NCBI GenBank assembly: GCA_017472015.1
Contig: JAFURC010000032.1
Coordinates: forward strand, 1-47,619
DNA length: 47,619 nucleotides
Source: Bacilli bacterium
GTDB taxonomy: Bacteria > Bacillota_I > Bacilli_A > RF39 > UBA660
Direction of reading: 5' to 3'
Shown here: one piece after another, positions 40,217 to 47,619 of the stretch
How positions within the stretch are numbered: the first letter of the stretch is position 1
Layout of the letters: every line of letters begins with the position of its first letter
Made by a program: the position numbers and the translations under genes
Notes under the pieces: generated by a model
Databases searched by the model: none
What the model was told of the DNA's origin: nothing
What the model saw: the letters and a program-made list of their open reading frames with translations, nothing else

Positions 40217-41980
40217 TTATTGATTATTTATATTTATATACCAAGTACTTGAAATATCAACGTTGTTACTTTCTGGAGTTGGATTAGGTTTATCAAGTCT
40301 TATCATGGTTGGCAACTTAAATGCTGGTCCAAATCCATAACAAAAGCCTGGTTTAATCATTTGAAGTCGTTTACTAATTTCTAAAGTCATGAAAGGTATT
40401 AATCTTTTTATATAATCCATATCTTTTGGATGGACCATTTTAAATACTAAGAAGTTATTACATTGAGAGAGCGCGGTTTCTGATAATTCACTTGGTCTTT
40501 GCGAAATAAGTCCTAAAAGAATTCCATATTTCCTTCCTTCTTTACTAATTCGTTCGAAGATATTGTAACCTAAAAGGTTAACATCATTATCATTTATTAC
40601 ATAACGATGGGCTTCTTCTAAGATAATATGAAATGGTAAACTTGCTCGTGGTTTTAAATTTTTTAAAACATCAAATAACATTTTAGTAATTATTTTAACA
40701 ATTGTTTTTGCGAATCGATCATCAACATAGTTTATGTTAAAATTAATAATTTCGGCTTTTCTATTATTTTTATTGATTAGTTCATTGACATAGTTTTCTT
40801 TTGTTAAATAGTGTTCATATTCAAAGTAAGTTTTGTATTCACCAGTTACTAAACTATGAATTCTAACCTTTAACATATTATTTTCATCATATACTTTTTC
40901 ACTTTTTAAAATTCCTTCACTGATAAGTGCGAAGTCAATAGCATTTTCTAAATCTTCTAAACTATAAATAATTTGTTTAGTATCATCAAATTCTTTGTTT
41001 TCTAGTAAAAAACTTGTAAAGAAATCAGTTAAAAGTTCCATTTCTCTTAGTTTACCATCAGCATCTATTATTAAACAATTTTTAAGAGAACGGTTATAAC
41101 CTGGTTGATACAAAATGGTATCAAGGTTTAATTCACTAGTTTTATAAAAAGATAAAATTGAGAATACTTGATCTCTTATTTGAACTGAAGGTCTTCCACT
41201 TAATAAAATATCTAAAACTGATCTGGCGATGATATCATTTTTTATTTTTAAAACATCACTTTCTTCACTTGCAAATATTTTTACTAAATATAAAGCTTTT
41301 TCAATTATTTGTAATTGATTAGGAGTTGTAGCATTTAAAAGAATTGCTAAATCATCAACACCTAAAAGGTAAGGGGGAATTCTTAATATTTCCTCATCAC
41401 TTTCTAAATTAGTTGTATAAGTTTTAACTGAAATATAAGGGTTTTGATGTTCAATTCCTAAGAAAGCATTTTGATATTCTCCATAAGTATCAAATATAAA
41501 TAAACTAGCATTATAAGGGATATAAGTTTTATTTTTAAATATATTTTGAATAATACTAGCAACTCCCCAGGATTTACCAGATCCGGTTCCTCCTAAAATA
41601 GCAAAGTGGGAATTAAAGAATTTATTAATATCTATATGAATTTTAATGTTATCATAAATGGGACTATATCCAAGTAATAAACTTTTAGTTTCAACCTCTG
41701 GATTACTTATAATAAAAGGAACATTTTTTTCACTTAATAAACCAACACTAGCATTCAAACTAGGTTTTTTAGTAATTCCAAAAGAAAATTCATTATTAAT
41801 TATTTCTCCTAATAATTCAATTATTAAGTTATTTTCTTTTAAACTAATTATTTCTCCAATTATTTGTTTTTTATCTTGAATAACTACATAATTATTAATT
41901 ATATTATCAAGATTTACAATGTTACTTTGTAATTTAACTATTACATTATTTTCTATAATTTCAATAATATTTCCTAACAT
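40217..41980 (-). CDS. HerA-like DUF87 ATPase
   Basis: 587-aa FtsK/HerA-type ATPase. The N-terminal beta-barrel HAS-like domain covers about 1-90, with Walker A ILGGTGSGKSWG (about 128-139), FIFDTYGEYQN, Walker B with ILEEAHRYV and sensor region LISQRPSELSETALSQCNNFLVFK. HerA hexamers translocate dsDNA and in archaea work with the nuclease NurA, but no NurA-like gene is adjacent here. Bacterial homologues also occur as parts of defence systems and as lone genes. GGAGATAGAT precedes the start. Its substrate and partner are unknown. Confidence 0.82.
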   Translation of the reverse strand: MLGNIIEIIENNVIVKLQSNIVNLDNIINNYVVIQDKKQIIGEIISLKENNLIIELLGEIINNEFSFGITKKPSLNASVGLLSEKNVPFIISNPEVETKSLLLGYSPIYDNIKIHIDINKFFNSHFAILGGTGSGKSWGVASIIQNIFKNKTYIPYNASLFIFDTYGEYQNAFLGIEHQNPYISVKTYTTNLESDEEILRIPPYLLGVDDLAILLNATTPNQLQIIEKALYLVKIFASEESDVLKIKNDIIARSVLDILLSGRPSVQIRDQVFSILSFYKTSELNLDTILYQPGYNRSLKNCLIIDADGKLREMELLTDFFTSFLLENKEFDDTKQIIYSLEDLENAIDFALISEGILKSEKVYDENNMLKVRIHSLVTGEYKTYFEYEHYLTKENYVNELINKNNRKAEIINFNINYVDDRFAKTIVKIITKMLFDVLKNLKPRASLPFHIILEEAHRYVINDNDVNLLGYNIFERISKEGRKYGILLGLISQRPSELSETALSQCNNFLVFKMVHPKDMDYIKRLIPFMTLEISKRLQMIKPGFCYGFGPAFKLPTMIRLDKPNPTPESNNVDISSTWYININNQ

Positions 41981-42026
41981 ATCTATCTCCTTAGTTTAAT
42001 ATTATCACAAAAGTTAAAAAAAATCA

Positions 42027-42968
42027 TTAGTTATTAATGATTCTTTCTGTATTTTTAAAATTATATTTACTAATTTCTTTTAATTTCTCGATTCCAAACT
42101 TGTTTATTATTTCACGTCCTACTTTATCTACTTCTTGACTTGCTCCTTTAGGTAAAGTCATATTTAAATTTTTTTCAAGACTCATATATTCTTTTAAAAA
42201 AAGATATCTACTTATAATACTACTACAAGCAACAGCTAGGTTTTTATCTTCAGCTTTAGTTGTAAAAGTAATTCCTCTTTGAATATATTTTGCTTCTTTT
42301 AAATAAGAGTAATAAGTACTTTCTTTAGCAAATTCATCAATTATAATATAATCAACTTTGGGTTTCTCTTGCATGATTTCATATAAAACTTTATTATGCA
42401 TGATTGCTTTAACTTTATTCATATTATATTCTTTATGATAAGTATTATAATCTTTATTACTTAAAATAAGAGATTTATATTTAATTTGTTTACTTATTTT
42501 AGGTGCAATTTCTAAAATTTTATCATCGGTTAATTTTTTAGAGTCAGCAACACCTAATTCTTTTAAATAAGGAATATCTTCTAGTTTTACATATGATGCT
42601 GTTACAACAATAGGACCAAAGTAATCTCCAGTTCCAACTTCATCAGATCCTACTGAATTTACATGCATATAATCTTTTTCAAAAGGATTTTTTTCTTTTT
42701 TATCTTTCTTATCATTTTTCTTGTCTTCTGAATTAGTAACATTTGCATACCCTGAGTTAATTTTTTCTGTTTGAATCCAATAGTCACTTGCAAGGTCAGC
42801 GTCTTTTCCTTGAAAAACCACTTTCCCACTTGTATAAAGAGTTACTACTGTATCCCCATCTACTGCCTGAAATATAGCATATTGTGGAGTTTTTTCTCTC
42901 TTTAAGTCTTCATAAAATTCAAGCATCATATCTCTTGTTTTTTCACACGTTTTTAAAGTTATAGTCAT
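42027..42968 (-). CDS. rnhC: Ribonuclease HIII
   Basis: 313-aa RNase HIII. An N-terminal TBP-like substrate-binding domain (about 1-75, ending GYANVTNS) is joined by a lysine-rich linker to the catalytic domain. There GSDEVGTGDYFGP (about 107-119) provides Asp/Glu, with VADSKKL and IIDEFAKEST giving further acidic residues. RNase HIII removes RNA-DNA hybrids longer than single ribonucleotides, complementing RnhB at 16 kb. ATG follows GGTGATTTGAA. Overlap and role with the neighbouring HerA-like gene is not evident. Confidence 0.95.
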   Translation of the reverse strand: MTITLKTCEKTRDMMLEFYEDLKREKTPQYAIFQAVDGDTVVTLYTSGKVVFQGKDADLASDYWIQTEKINSGYANVTNSEDKKNDKKDKKEKNPFEKDYMHVNSVGSDEVGTGDYFGPIVVTASYVKLEDIPYLKELGVADSKKLTDDKILEIAPKISKQIKYKSLILSNKDYNTYHKEYNMNKVKAIMHNKVLYEIMQEKPKVDYIIIDEFAKESTYYSYLKEAKYIQRGITFTTKAEDKNLAVACSSIISRYLFLKEYMSLEKNLNMTLPKGASQEVDKVGREIINKFGIEKLKEISKYNFKNTERIINN

Positions 42969-42985
42969 TTCAAATCACCGACTTA

Positions 42986-43014
42986 ATTATATATTATAAA
43001 GTTTAATAAATCAA
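42986..43014 (-). promoter_or_regulatory. Promoter of rnhC
   Basis: Minus strand TTGATT (43014-43009), 17-bp spacer, TATAAT (42991-42986), 17 nt before the ATG. Short leader with GGTGAT ribosome site. Confidence 0.75.
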
Positions 43015-43072
43015 GCTGTAGTTTTTTTAATTAGAAATAAATGAAGTGATTTTAAATAACTTAATTTAATCG

Positions 43073-43339
43073 CTATTTTAAATAACTTTTAAATTTATTT
43101 CTGTATTCCATAAATAAATTACAGATCTTTTGGTAGTTATCACTTGTTAAGTAATTCTTACCTTCGTTAAAAATAATTTGATAATTATCACTTAATAAAA
43201 CTTTATAATTCTTTTTTATTGTTTTATAAACATAATCAAGTTCTAAATCATTTAAACAAATATTATTTTTTAAAGCAAAATAAACAATATCATCTTTACT
43301 TAAATTATTTATATAATTTACTATAATTAATTCATACAT
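43073..43339 (-). CDS. YqfT/DUF2624-like small protein
   Basis: 88 aa, helical, no membrane segment. The pattern INNLSKDDIVYFALKNNI, then LDYVYKTIKKNYKVLLSD and a closing YQKICNLFMEYRNKF resembles Bacillus YqfT (DUF2624), itself of unknown function. GGTGATATT-ATG gives the start. It diverges from the downstream PBP. Recognised by pattern only. Confidence 0.5.
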   Translation of the reverse strand: MYELIIVNYINNLSKDDIVYFALKNNICLNDLELDYVYKTIKKNYKVLLSDNYQIIFNEGKNYLTSDNYQKICNLFMEYRNKFKSYLK

Positions 43340-43404
43340 AATATCACCTAATGAAATATATTCATAAAATTGTTTAAAATACCAATAATATAAATGGTGA
43401 TTAT

Positions 43405-45354
43405 ATGTTAAAAAAGGTAAATATCTTAAATATTTTCATGTATTTAGTATTTATAATTATTTTAGGAAGACTTTATTATTTACAAGTAATAAATCATGAT
43501 TATTATCTTAATAAACTTGATTCTTTAAATAGTAAAGAAGTCTTAGGTGATTCGATGCCAAGAGGGAAGATATATGATACAAATGGAGTTTTATTAGTTG
43601 ATAATACTTTAGTAAATACAATTTATTATAAAAAAATAGATGGAATAACTACCAAGGAAGAAATAGATTTGGCTTATTTAGTTAAAGATTATCTTGATCT
43701 TGATTATTCTAAATTAACTAAATCATATTTAAAAGATTTTTATATCTTAACTCATGAAGAAGAAATTAATAAAAGAATAACGGATATAGAATATGATAGT
43801 TATAAAAGACGAAAAATAACTTTTAATGAATATTATAAAATAAAAAAGAATAAGGTAACAGATGAAGATTTAAGTATTTATACAGAAGAAGATAAAAAAG
43901 CCATTTATTTGTATTACTTGATGAATAATGGTTATTCCTATGATGATAAAATTATAAAAGAATATGCAACAGATTTAGAATTTGCTTTTTTCTCTGAAAG
44001 TAATTTTAAATTATCCGGATTTAATACTAAATATACTTATGATAGACTTTACTTATATGACGATACTTTAAAAAGTGTATTTGGAAAAACCGGAAGCATT
44101 ACTAGTGAAAATAAAGATTATTATTTAGATAAAGGGTATAGTTTAAATGATACTGTTGGTCTTACGAATTTAGAATATATATATGATGATTATTTAAAAG
44201 GAGAGAAAGAAGTTTATAAAGTTTTAAATGATGAGAAAATTTTAGTTAAAGATGGAAAAGTAGGAAATGATTTATATTTATCAATTGATATTAATATTCA
44301 AAAAATGGTTGATGAAATTTTAGAAAAAGAGATAAAACTTGCTAAAAAAAGTATAAATACAAAGTATTTTGACAGGAGTTATGTAACTATTTCTGATCCT
44401 AATAATGGAGGTGTTTTAGCAATATCAGGGAAGATGTATCAAGAGGGTGGAGTATATGATTATAATGTTGGGGCTATAACTGATACGATGGTAAGTGGAA
44501 GTGTTGTTAAAGGAGCAAGTATTTTAGTAGGTTACAATGAAGGAGTTTTAAAAATAGGGGAGTTTACGATGGATGAATGTATCAAACTAAAAGCTACTCC
44601 TAAGAAATGTTCAATTTACAACATGGGTTATATAAATGACTTGGATGCTCTTAAAAAAAGTAGCAATGTTTACCAGTTTAAAATTGCTTTAAAAGTTGGA
44701 GGAGTTAATTACCGATACGATCAAGCGGCCTATATAAATGATACGGCATTTAAAACTTACAGAGATTACTTTGCTAAATTTGGTTTAGGAGTAAAAACTG
44801 GGATTGATTTACAAAATGAAAGTAGTGGTTATAAAGGTAGTGGTGAAGATGCCGGTTTACTTATGAATCTTTCTATTGGTCAATATGATACATATACAAA
44901 TATTGAGTTAAATCAATATATAGCAACACTTGCTAATGGAAAAAATAGGTATAAATTAAATTTAGTTCGAGAAATAAAAAATAAAGATGAAGTAATAAAT
45001 ACCTATGAACCAGTTATTTTAAATACTTTAGATATTGATTCTAAATATATTGATCGAGTTAAGAAAGGTTTAAAACTAGTAATAACTGAAGGAACTGGAT
45101 ATGGTTATATTGATTTAAGTAAGAATGCTAGTGGTAAAACGGGAACAAGTGAAACTTTTGTTGATTCTAATCAAGATGGAGTTTATGAAACGGAATCCAT
45201 ATCAACGGCTTTTGTTGCTTATTATCCGAGTGATAATCCTAAATATGCATTAAGTATTTCAACTCCTAATATTAGTTATGTCAATAACTCTAGTAGTTAT
45301 ATTTATCCTTTTAATAAATTAGTAATAAGAAAAATAACTGATAATCTTAATTAG
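43405..45354 (+). CDS. Class B penicillin-binding protein, second paralogue
   Basis: 649-aa transpeptidase with one N-terminal membrane helix (about 6-25) and the pedestal motif MPRGKIYDTNGVLL (about 51-64). The active site has SxxK in SGSVVKGAS, SxN in KSSNVYQ and KTGTSE near the end. It has no PASTA domains, in contrast to the dcw-linked enzyme, so an elongation (PBP2/PbpA) or specialised role is plausible. The region between about 100 and 220 is unusually long and charged. GGTGATTAT-ATG sets the start, with a TATAAA just upstream. Confidence 0.88.
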   Translation: MLKKVNILNIFMYLVFIIILGRLYYLQVINHDYYLNKLDSLNSKEVLGDSMPRGKIYDTNGVLLVDNTLVNTIYYKKIDGITTKEEIDLAYLVKDYLDLDYSKLTKSYLKDFYILTHEEEINKRITDIEYDSYKRRKITFNEYYKIKKNKVTDEDLSIYTEEDKKAIYLYYLMNNGYSYDDKIIKEYATDLEFAFFSESNFKLSGFNTKYTYDRLYLYDDTLKSVFGKTGSITSENKDYYLDKGYSLNDTVGLTNLEYIYDDYLKGEKEVYKVLNDEKILVKDGKVGNDLYLSIDINIQKMVDEILEKEIKLAKKSINTKYFDRSYVTISDPNNGGVLAISGKMYQEGGVYDYNVGAITDTMVSGSVVKGASILVGYNEGVLKIGEFTMDECIKLKATPKKCSIYNMGYINDLDALKKSSNVYQFKIALKVGGVNYRYDQAAYINDTAFKTYRDYFAKFGLGVKTGIDLQNESSGYKGSGEDAGLLMNLSIGQYDTYTNIELNQYIATLANGKNRYKLNLVREIKNKDEVINTYEPVILNTLDIDSKYIDRVKKGLKLVITEGTGYGYIDLSKNASGKTGTSETFVDSNQDGVYETESISTAFVAYYPSDNPKYALSISTPNISYVNNSSSYIYPFNKLVIRKITDNLN

Positions 45355-45425
45355 TTATTTTTTATATTAGATTTGTTTTTTTTAGGATTTTATGATATTA
45401 TATTTCGAAAAAAAGGGGGAAAATT

Positions 45426-46547
45426 ATGAAAATTTTTATTTTAGATGAAAATAGTTGTAATTTAAATTATCAACATAATTATATATATCAAAATTTAGCA
45501 AAGGATTTTGATATAACTGATAGTATTAATGAAGCGGATTTAATTATAATTGCTGAAACATGTTGTTGTACAGAATATAATATCTTAAGGACTGTTGGTT
45601 ATATCAAATCAATTATTGAAAATAAAAAAGATGGTGCAAAAATTTATTTAACTGGTTGCATAACTCGAAAATTTAAAGATAATCCTTTTTTAAAGAAAAT
45701 AGAAGATTGGTTAAAAGATAATGTTGATTACATTGTCCCTCAAAATCAACCTAATTTATTATTACAATTAATTTCCAAAAATAAATACTTTGATAAAGAT
45801 ATAAATGATTTTGGAACTATTAATATATATTCAAAAGAAGAAGCGGATATTTATATAGCAAATGGTTGTCTAAATAATTGCTCTTTTTGTAAAATTACAT
45901 TTCAAAAATATCCTTTAAAAAGTGTGGATTTAAACGAAGTAAAGGATGCTATAAATATTTTAAATGAAGAGAAAATCTCCCAAATTTATTTAAAGGCTAC
46001 AAATATTTGTCAATATGGATTAGATCTTTATCATGAATACATGCTCCCAGAAATAATAAGTTATTTAGATAAGAAAGAAAACATTAAAAATGTTTCGTTA
46101 GTAGGTTTTTCATTTAAAGATGCAATCCAAAATAATTTTGAAGAAGTTTTAAGAAATAGCCAAAAAATTACAAAATTATGTGGTTCTTTAGAATCAGGTA
46201 GTGATAGATTATTAGCAATGATTAGAAAAGGATTTACAAGTGACGAAATAATAAATTTTGTAGCAAAAATCAGACAATTATATTTTAAAAAATTAAGATT
46301 AAATATTATTTCAGGTTTTCCAACTGAAACTTTAGATGATGTATATAAAACCTTAGAAGTATTAAAACAATTAAGTCCAGATACTGTTGATATATGTAGA
46401 TATACAAATTCTTCTTTTGTTGATTCTAGTCAATATGAACAATTAACAACAGCAGAAATACAAGAACATGCTAGAATTTATTCAAAAGTATTAAAGAAAA
46501 GAAATATAGAAGCAAATGTTGTTTGTGAAGGTTATAAATATAATTAA
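45426..46547 (+). CDS. MiaB/RimO-like radical SAM protein lacking TRAM
   Basis: 373 aa. The N-terminal UPF0004-like domain has Cys in ENSCNLN, ETCCCTE and LTGCITR. The radical SAM cluster motif is NGCLNNCSFCKI (CxxxCxxC, about 150-161), with GSLESGSDRLLAMIRKG and NIISGFPTET further on. Methylthiotransferases (MiaB, MtaB, RimO) are about 430-450 aa with a C-terminal TRAM domain; here the protein ends just after the SAM barrel. It may modify tRNA or a protein without TRAM, or be another branch. AAGGGGGAAAATT precedes ATG. Confidence 0.78.
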   Translation: MKIFILDENSCNLNYQHNYIYQNLAKDFDITDSINEADLIIIAETCCCTEYNILRTVGYIKSIIENKKDGAKIYLTGCITRKFKDNPFLKKIEDWLKDNVDYIVPQNQPNLLLQLISKNKYFDKDINDFGTINIYSKEEADIYIANGCLNNCSFCKITFQKYPLKSVDLNEVKDAINILNEEKISQIYLKATNICQYGLDLYHEYMLPEIISYLDKKENIKNVSLVGFSFKDAIQNNFEEVLRNSQKITKLCGSLESGSDRLLAMIRKGFTSDEIINFVAKIRQLYFKKLRLNIISGFPTETLDDVYKTLEVLKQLSPDTVDICRYTNSSFVDSSQYEQLTTAEIQEHARIYSKVLKKRNIEANVVCEGYKYN

Positions 46548-46655
46548 TTTTTATAAAAAATTCATTTGTAAAAATTAGTAAATTTCTGTTCTTTTAAAAT
46601 CTATAGAAACTCGCCCTATCTATTTTAAAAAAATAAAGAAAAAATGTAGACAACA

Positions 46656-46940
46656 TTATTTAACTTTATCATAGTGCGTCCACATTCTAATTATATGAAT
46701 TTCTTTTTTTTCTTCATCGGCCTCATATACAATTCTATGTTGCCTGTTAATTCGTTTTGAATACAATCCATCTAAATCTCCATTTAATTTTTCAAATGTT
46801 GGTGGATAGCAAAATGGATTTACTTGCATTAAGTCTAAAATATTTTTACAATTTTTATCTAAATTTGAACTCTTTAATTTTAATTTATCTTTTTCTGCTT
46901 GTTTAGAAAATTTAATAGTATAATTTTTACCATTCTTCAT
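46656..46940 (-). CDS. yoeB: YoeB-type mRNA interferase toxin
   Basis: 94-aa RelE-superfamily ribosome-dependent mRNA endonuclease. The family pattern is clear: NYTIKFSKQAEKDKLKLK, KLNGDLDGLYSKRINRQHRIVYE and a C-terminal IHIIRMWTHYD containing the catalytic His-Tyr. I start at ATG 46938-46940 (MKNGKN), with AAGGAG upstream inside the antitoxin gene and a 14-bp overlap with its end; the longer frame to 46991 has no support. Translationally coupled to the antitoxin. Confidence 0.92.
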   Translation of the reverse strand: MKNGKNYTIKFSKQAEKDKLKLKSSNLDKNCKNILDLMQVNPFCYPPTFEKLNGDLDGLYSKRINRQHRIVYEADEEKKEIHIIRMWTHYDKVK

Positions 46941-47184
46941 TTGGATCGTACTCCTTTGCCGAGGTCCAATCTTCATTTTTTCTAATTTCATTTATATTTT
47001 CAACAAGACCAGGTATACTTGATAGAAAAAGAGTCTCTTCAATTCCTTTCCATTCATCTTCTGAAATTAAAACTGCATTTTTGCCTTTATTATTTACAAT
47101 TGTAATCGGATTAAAACCAATATTTACATCAGCTACTAACTGAAATAAATTTTGTCTTGCATTTGTAATATTTATAGTATTCAC
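46927..47184 (-). CDS. yefM: YefM/Phd-family antitoxin
   Basis: 85-aa antitoxin. The N-terminal Phd/YefM DNA-binding domain (INITNARQNLFQLVADVN, then PITIVNNKGKNAVLISEDEW) is followed by a toxin-binding tail (LVENINEIRKNEDW). It starts at GTG (47184-47182) 3 nt after GGTGAT, the position expected from the protein's N-terminus. It neutralises YoeB and represses the operon through the upstream GTAC repeats. Confidence 0.92.
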   Translation of the reverse strand: MNTINITNARQNLFQLVADVNIGFNPITIVNNKGKNAVLISEDEWKGIEETLFLSSIPGLVENINEIRKNEDWTSAKEYDPNEEW

Positions 47185-47205
47185 ATAATCACCTCACTTA
47201 TCTAT

Positions 47206-47234
47206 ATTATAACGTACTTTTTTATGTACGTCAA
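47206..47234 (-). promoter_or_regulatory. TA promoter with operator inside the spacer
   Basis: Minus strand TTGACG (47234-47229), 17-bp spacer, TATAAT (47211-47206). ACGTAC (47212-47217) and GTACGT (47226-47231) form an inverted repeat whose GTAC cores are 12 bp apart, the spacing of TGTACA boxes in the E. coli yefM-yoeB operator. Antitoxin bound here would occlude the promoter. Confidence 0.75.
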
Positions 47235-47479
47235 GTATTTCTAATAATATTATATACATTTATTTTTATATAATGTATTTAAAAGAACATATACTCTTTC
47301 TAATAGTTTAGTAGAAACTTTCTTATCTTTTTTTTAAATATCATTTAGTTTATAATTTTTAATTAATTCTTTAATATAATTATCTCTTGAAATTTATTAT
47401 AAAGAAATTTTGATTATTTAATAAGAACTTTTTAAATAACAACTAAAAAACTATGATATAATTAAAAAGAGGATGTGCT
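47235..47479. other. AT-rich intergenic region
   Basis: About 245 bp without a supported gene. It holds a weak inverted repeat (ATACATT/AATGTAT near 47255-47280) and poly-T stretches near 47330. TATAAT at 47457-47462 with extended TGA is the likely promoter of the gene that starts at 47480. Nothing else was seen. Confidence 0.5.
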
Positions 47480-47619
47480 ATGGAAAAATTAATTGGAAAA
47501 GTAATCGAAGTTTTTATTCCTATAGAATATAAAAATAATATTTTAATAAATGAAATGGATTCTAATAAAATTGGTTTTAAAATAGAAATAGATGAAAATA
47601 TAATGGAAATAATAGAGGA
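47480..47619 (+). CDS. 5' end of an unidentified gene (partial)
   Basis: Open frame of 46 codons running off the window, starting MEKLIGKVIEVFIPIEYKN. GAGGATGTGCT precedes ATG and a TATAAT lies 17 nt upstream. The visible part alternates hydrophobic and charged residues, as in a small beta domain. It could be the start of a nucleic-acid-binding or structural protein, but no family is recognised. Confidence 0.5.
   Translation, partial: MEKLIGKVIEVFIPIEYKNNILINEMDSNKIGFKIEIDENIMEIIE

Noticed and set aside
1-47619. Mycoplasma genetic code (TGA as Trp)
   Set aside because: deoB and yqzL end properly at TGA and Trp is encoded by TGG throughout, so the standard bacterial code applies.
1-47619. 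CRISPR arrays, tRNA and rRNA genes, insertion sequences, prophage
   Set aside because: No regularly spaced repeats, cloverleaf sequences, rRNA motifs or transposase domains were seen. The only recombinase looks like a housekeeping Xer.

Overview
The window is about 47.6 kb of very AT-rich, gene-dense DNA from a low-GC Gram-positive bacterium. It is most likely an uncultured gut member of class Bacilli close to the Mollicutes (the RF39/RFN20/Erysipelotrichales neighbourhood). That placement is inferred from gene content and order: dcw genes mraZ-rsmH-ftsL-PBP, rimP-nusA-ylxR-infB-rbfA, yqeY-rnhB-cdd-era-yqzL-recO, T-box leaders, RNase HIII, TmcAL and SspI. TGA is an ordinary stop (deoB, yqzL), so the Mycoplasma code does not apply. 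The cell has a wall (MurE, two class B PBPs, FtsL). Three genes point to sporulation (spoIVA, sspI, a sirA-like gene). No rRNA, tRNA, IS element or CRISPR array was seen.

Layout. 1-5000: phosphoesterase, XerC/D recombinase, a large unknown gene apparently split by a 13-bp duplication, tmcAL. 5.1-10 kb: rpmG, efp, sirA-like gene, a FicA-like/Fic pair, spoIVA, and a second Fic-fold protein lacking the catalytic His. 9.8-15.1 kb: T-box plus archaeal-type AspRS, then a LexA-like regulator divergent from a compact two-peptide bacteriocin cassette. The cassette holds a C39-peptidase ABC exporter, a short membrane accessory protein, two double-glycine peptides and a small hydrophobic candidate immunity protein. 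Four of its genes are butted or overlapping, and three of its CDSs are under 60 codons and easily missed.

15-26.9 kb: an unidentified GC-richer RNA-like block, rpsU, the yqeY-to-recO cluster, deoB and an AlkD-like gene, ferredoxin, a metal P-type ATPase behind an inverted repeat, arginase, murE, trigger factor. 27-36.2 kb: an acidic tail-anchored unknown, the rimP-nusA-infB operon (RimP is short, YlxQ absent), rbfA, a nucleotidase, a very short T-box before glyS, mgtC, a DUF2935-like gene, sspI with a sigma-G-like promoter. 36.3-47.6 kb: mraZ-rsmH-ftsL-PBP, HerA-like ATPase, RNase HIII, a YqfT-like gene, a second PBP, a MiaB-like radical SAM protein without TRAM, a YefM/YoeB toxin-antitoxin pair, and a partial gene.

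Recurring regulatory pattern: many genes use GGTGAT, the 3' part of the extended Shine-Dalgarno sequence, 3-5 nt before the start codon. Where a TATAAT is visible it lies only 15-21 nt upstream of the start, so these mRNAs should have leaders of roughly 8-14 nt. This pattern moves several start codons downstream of the longest-ORF start.
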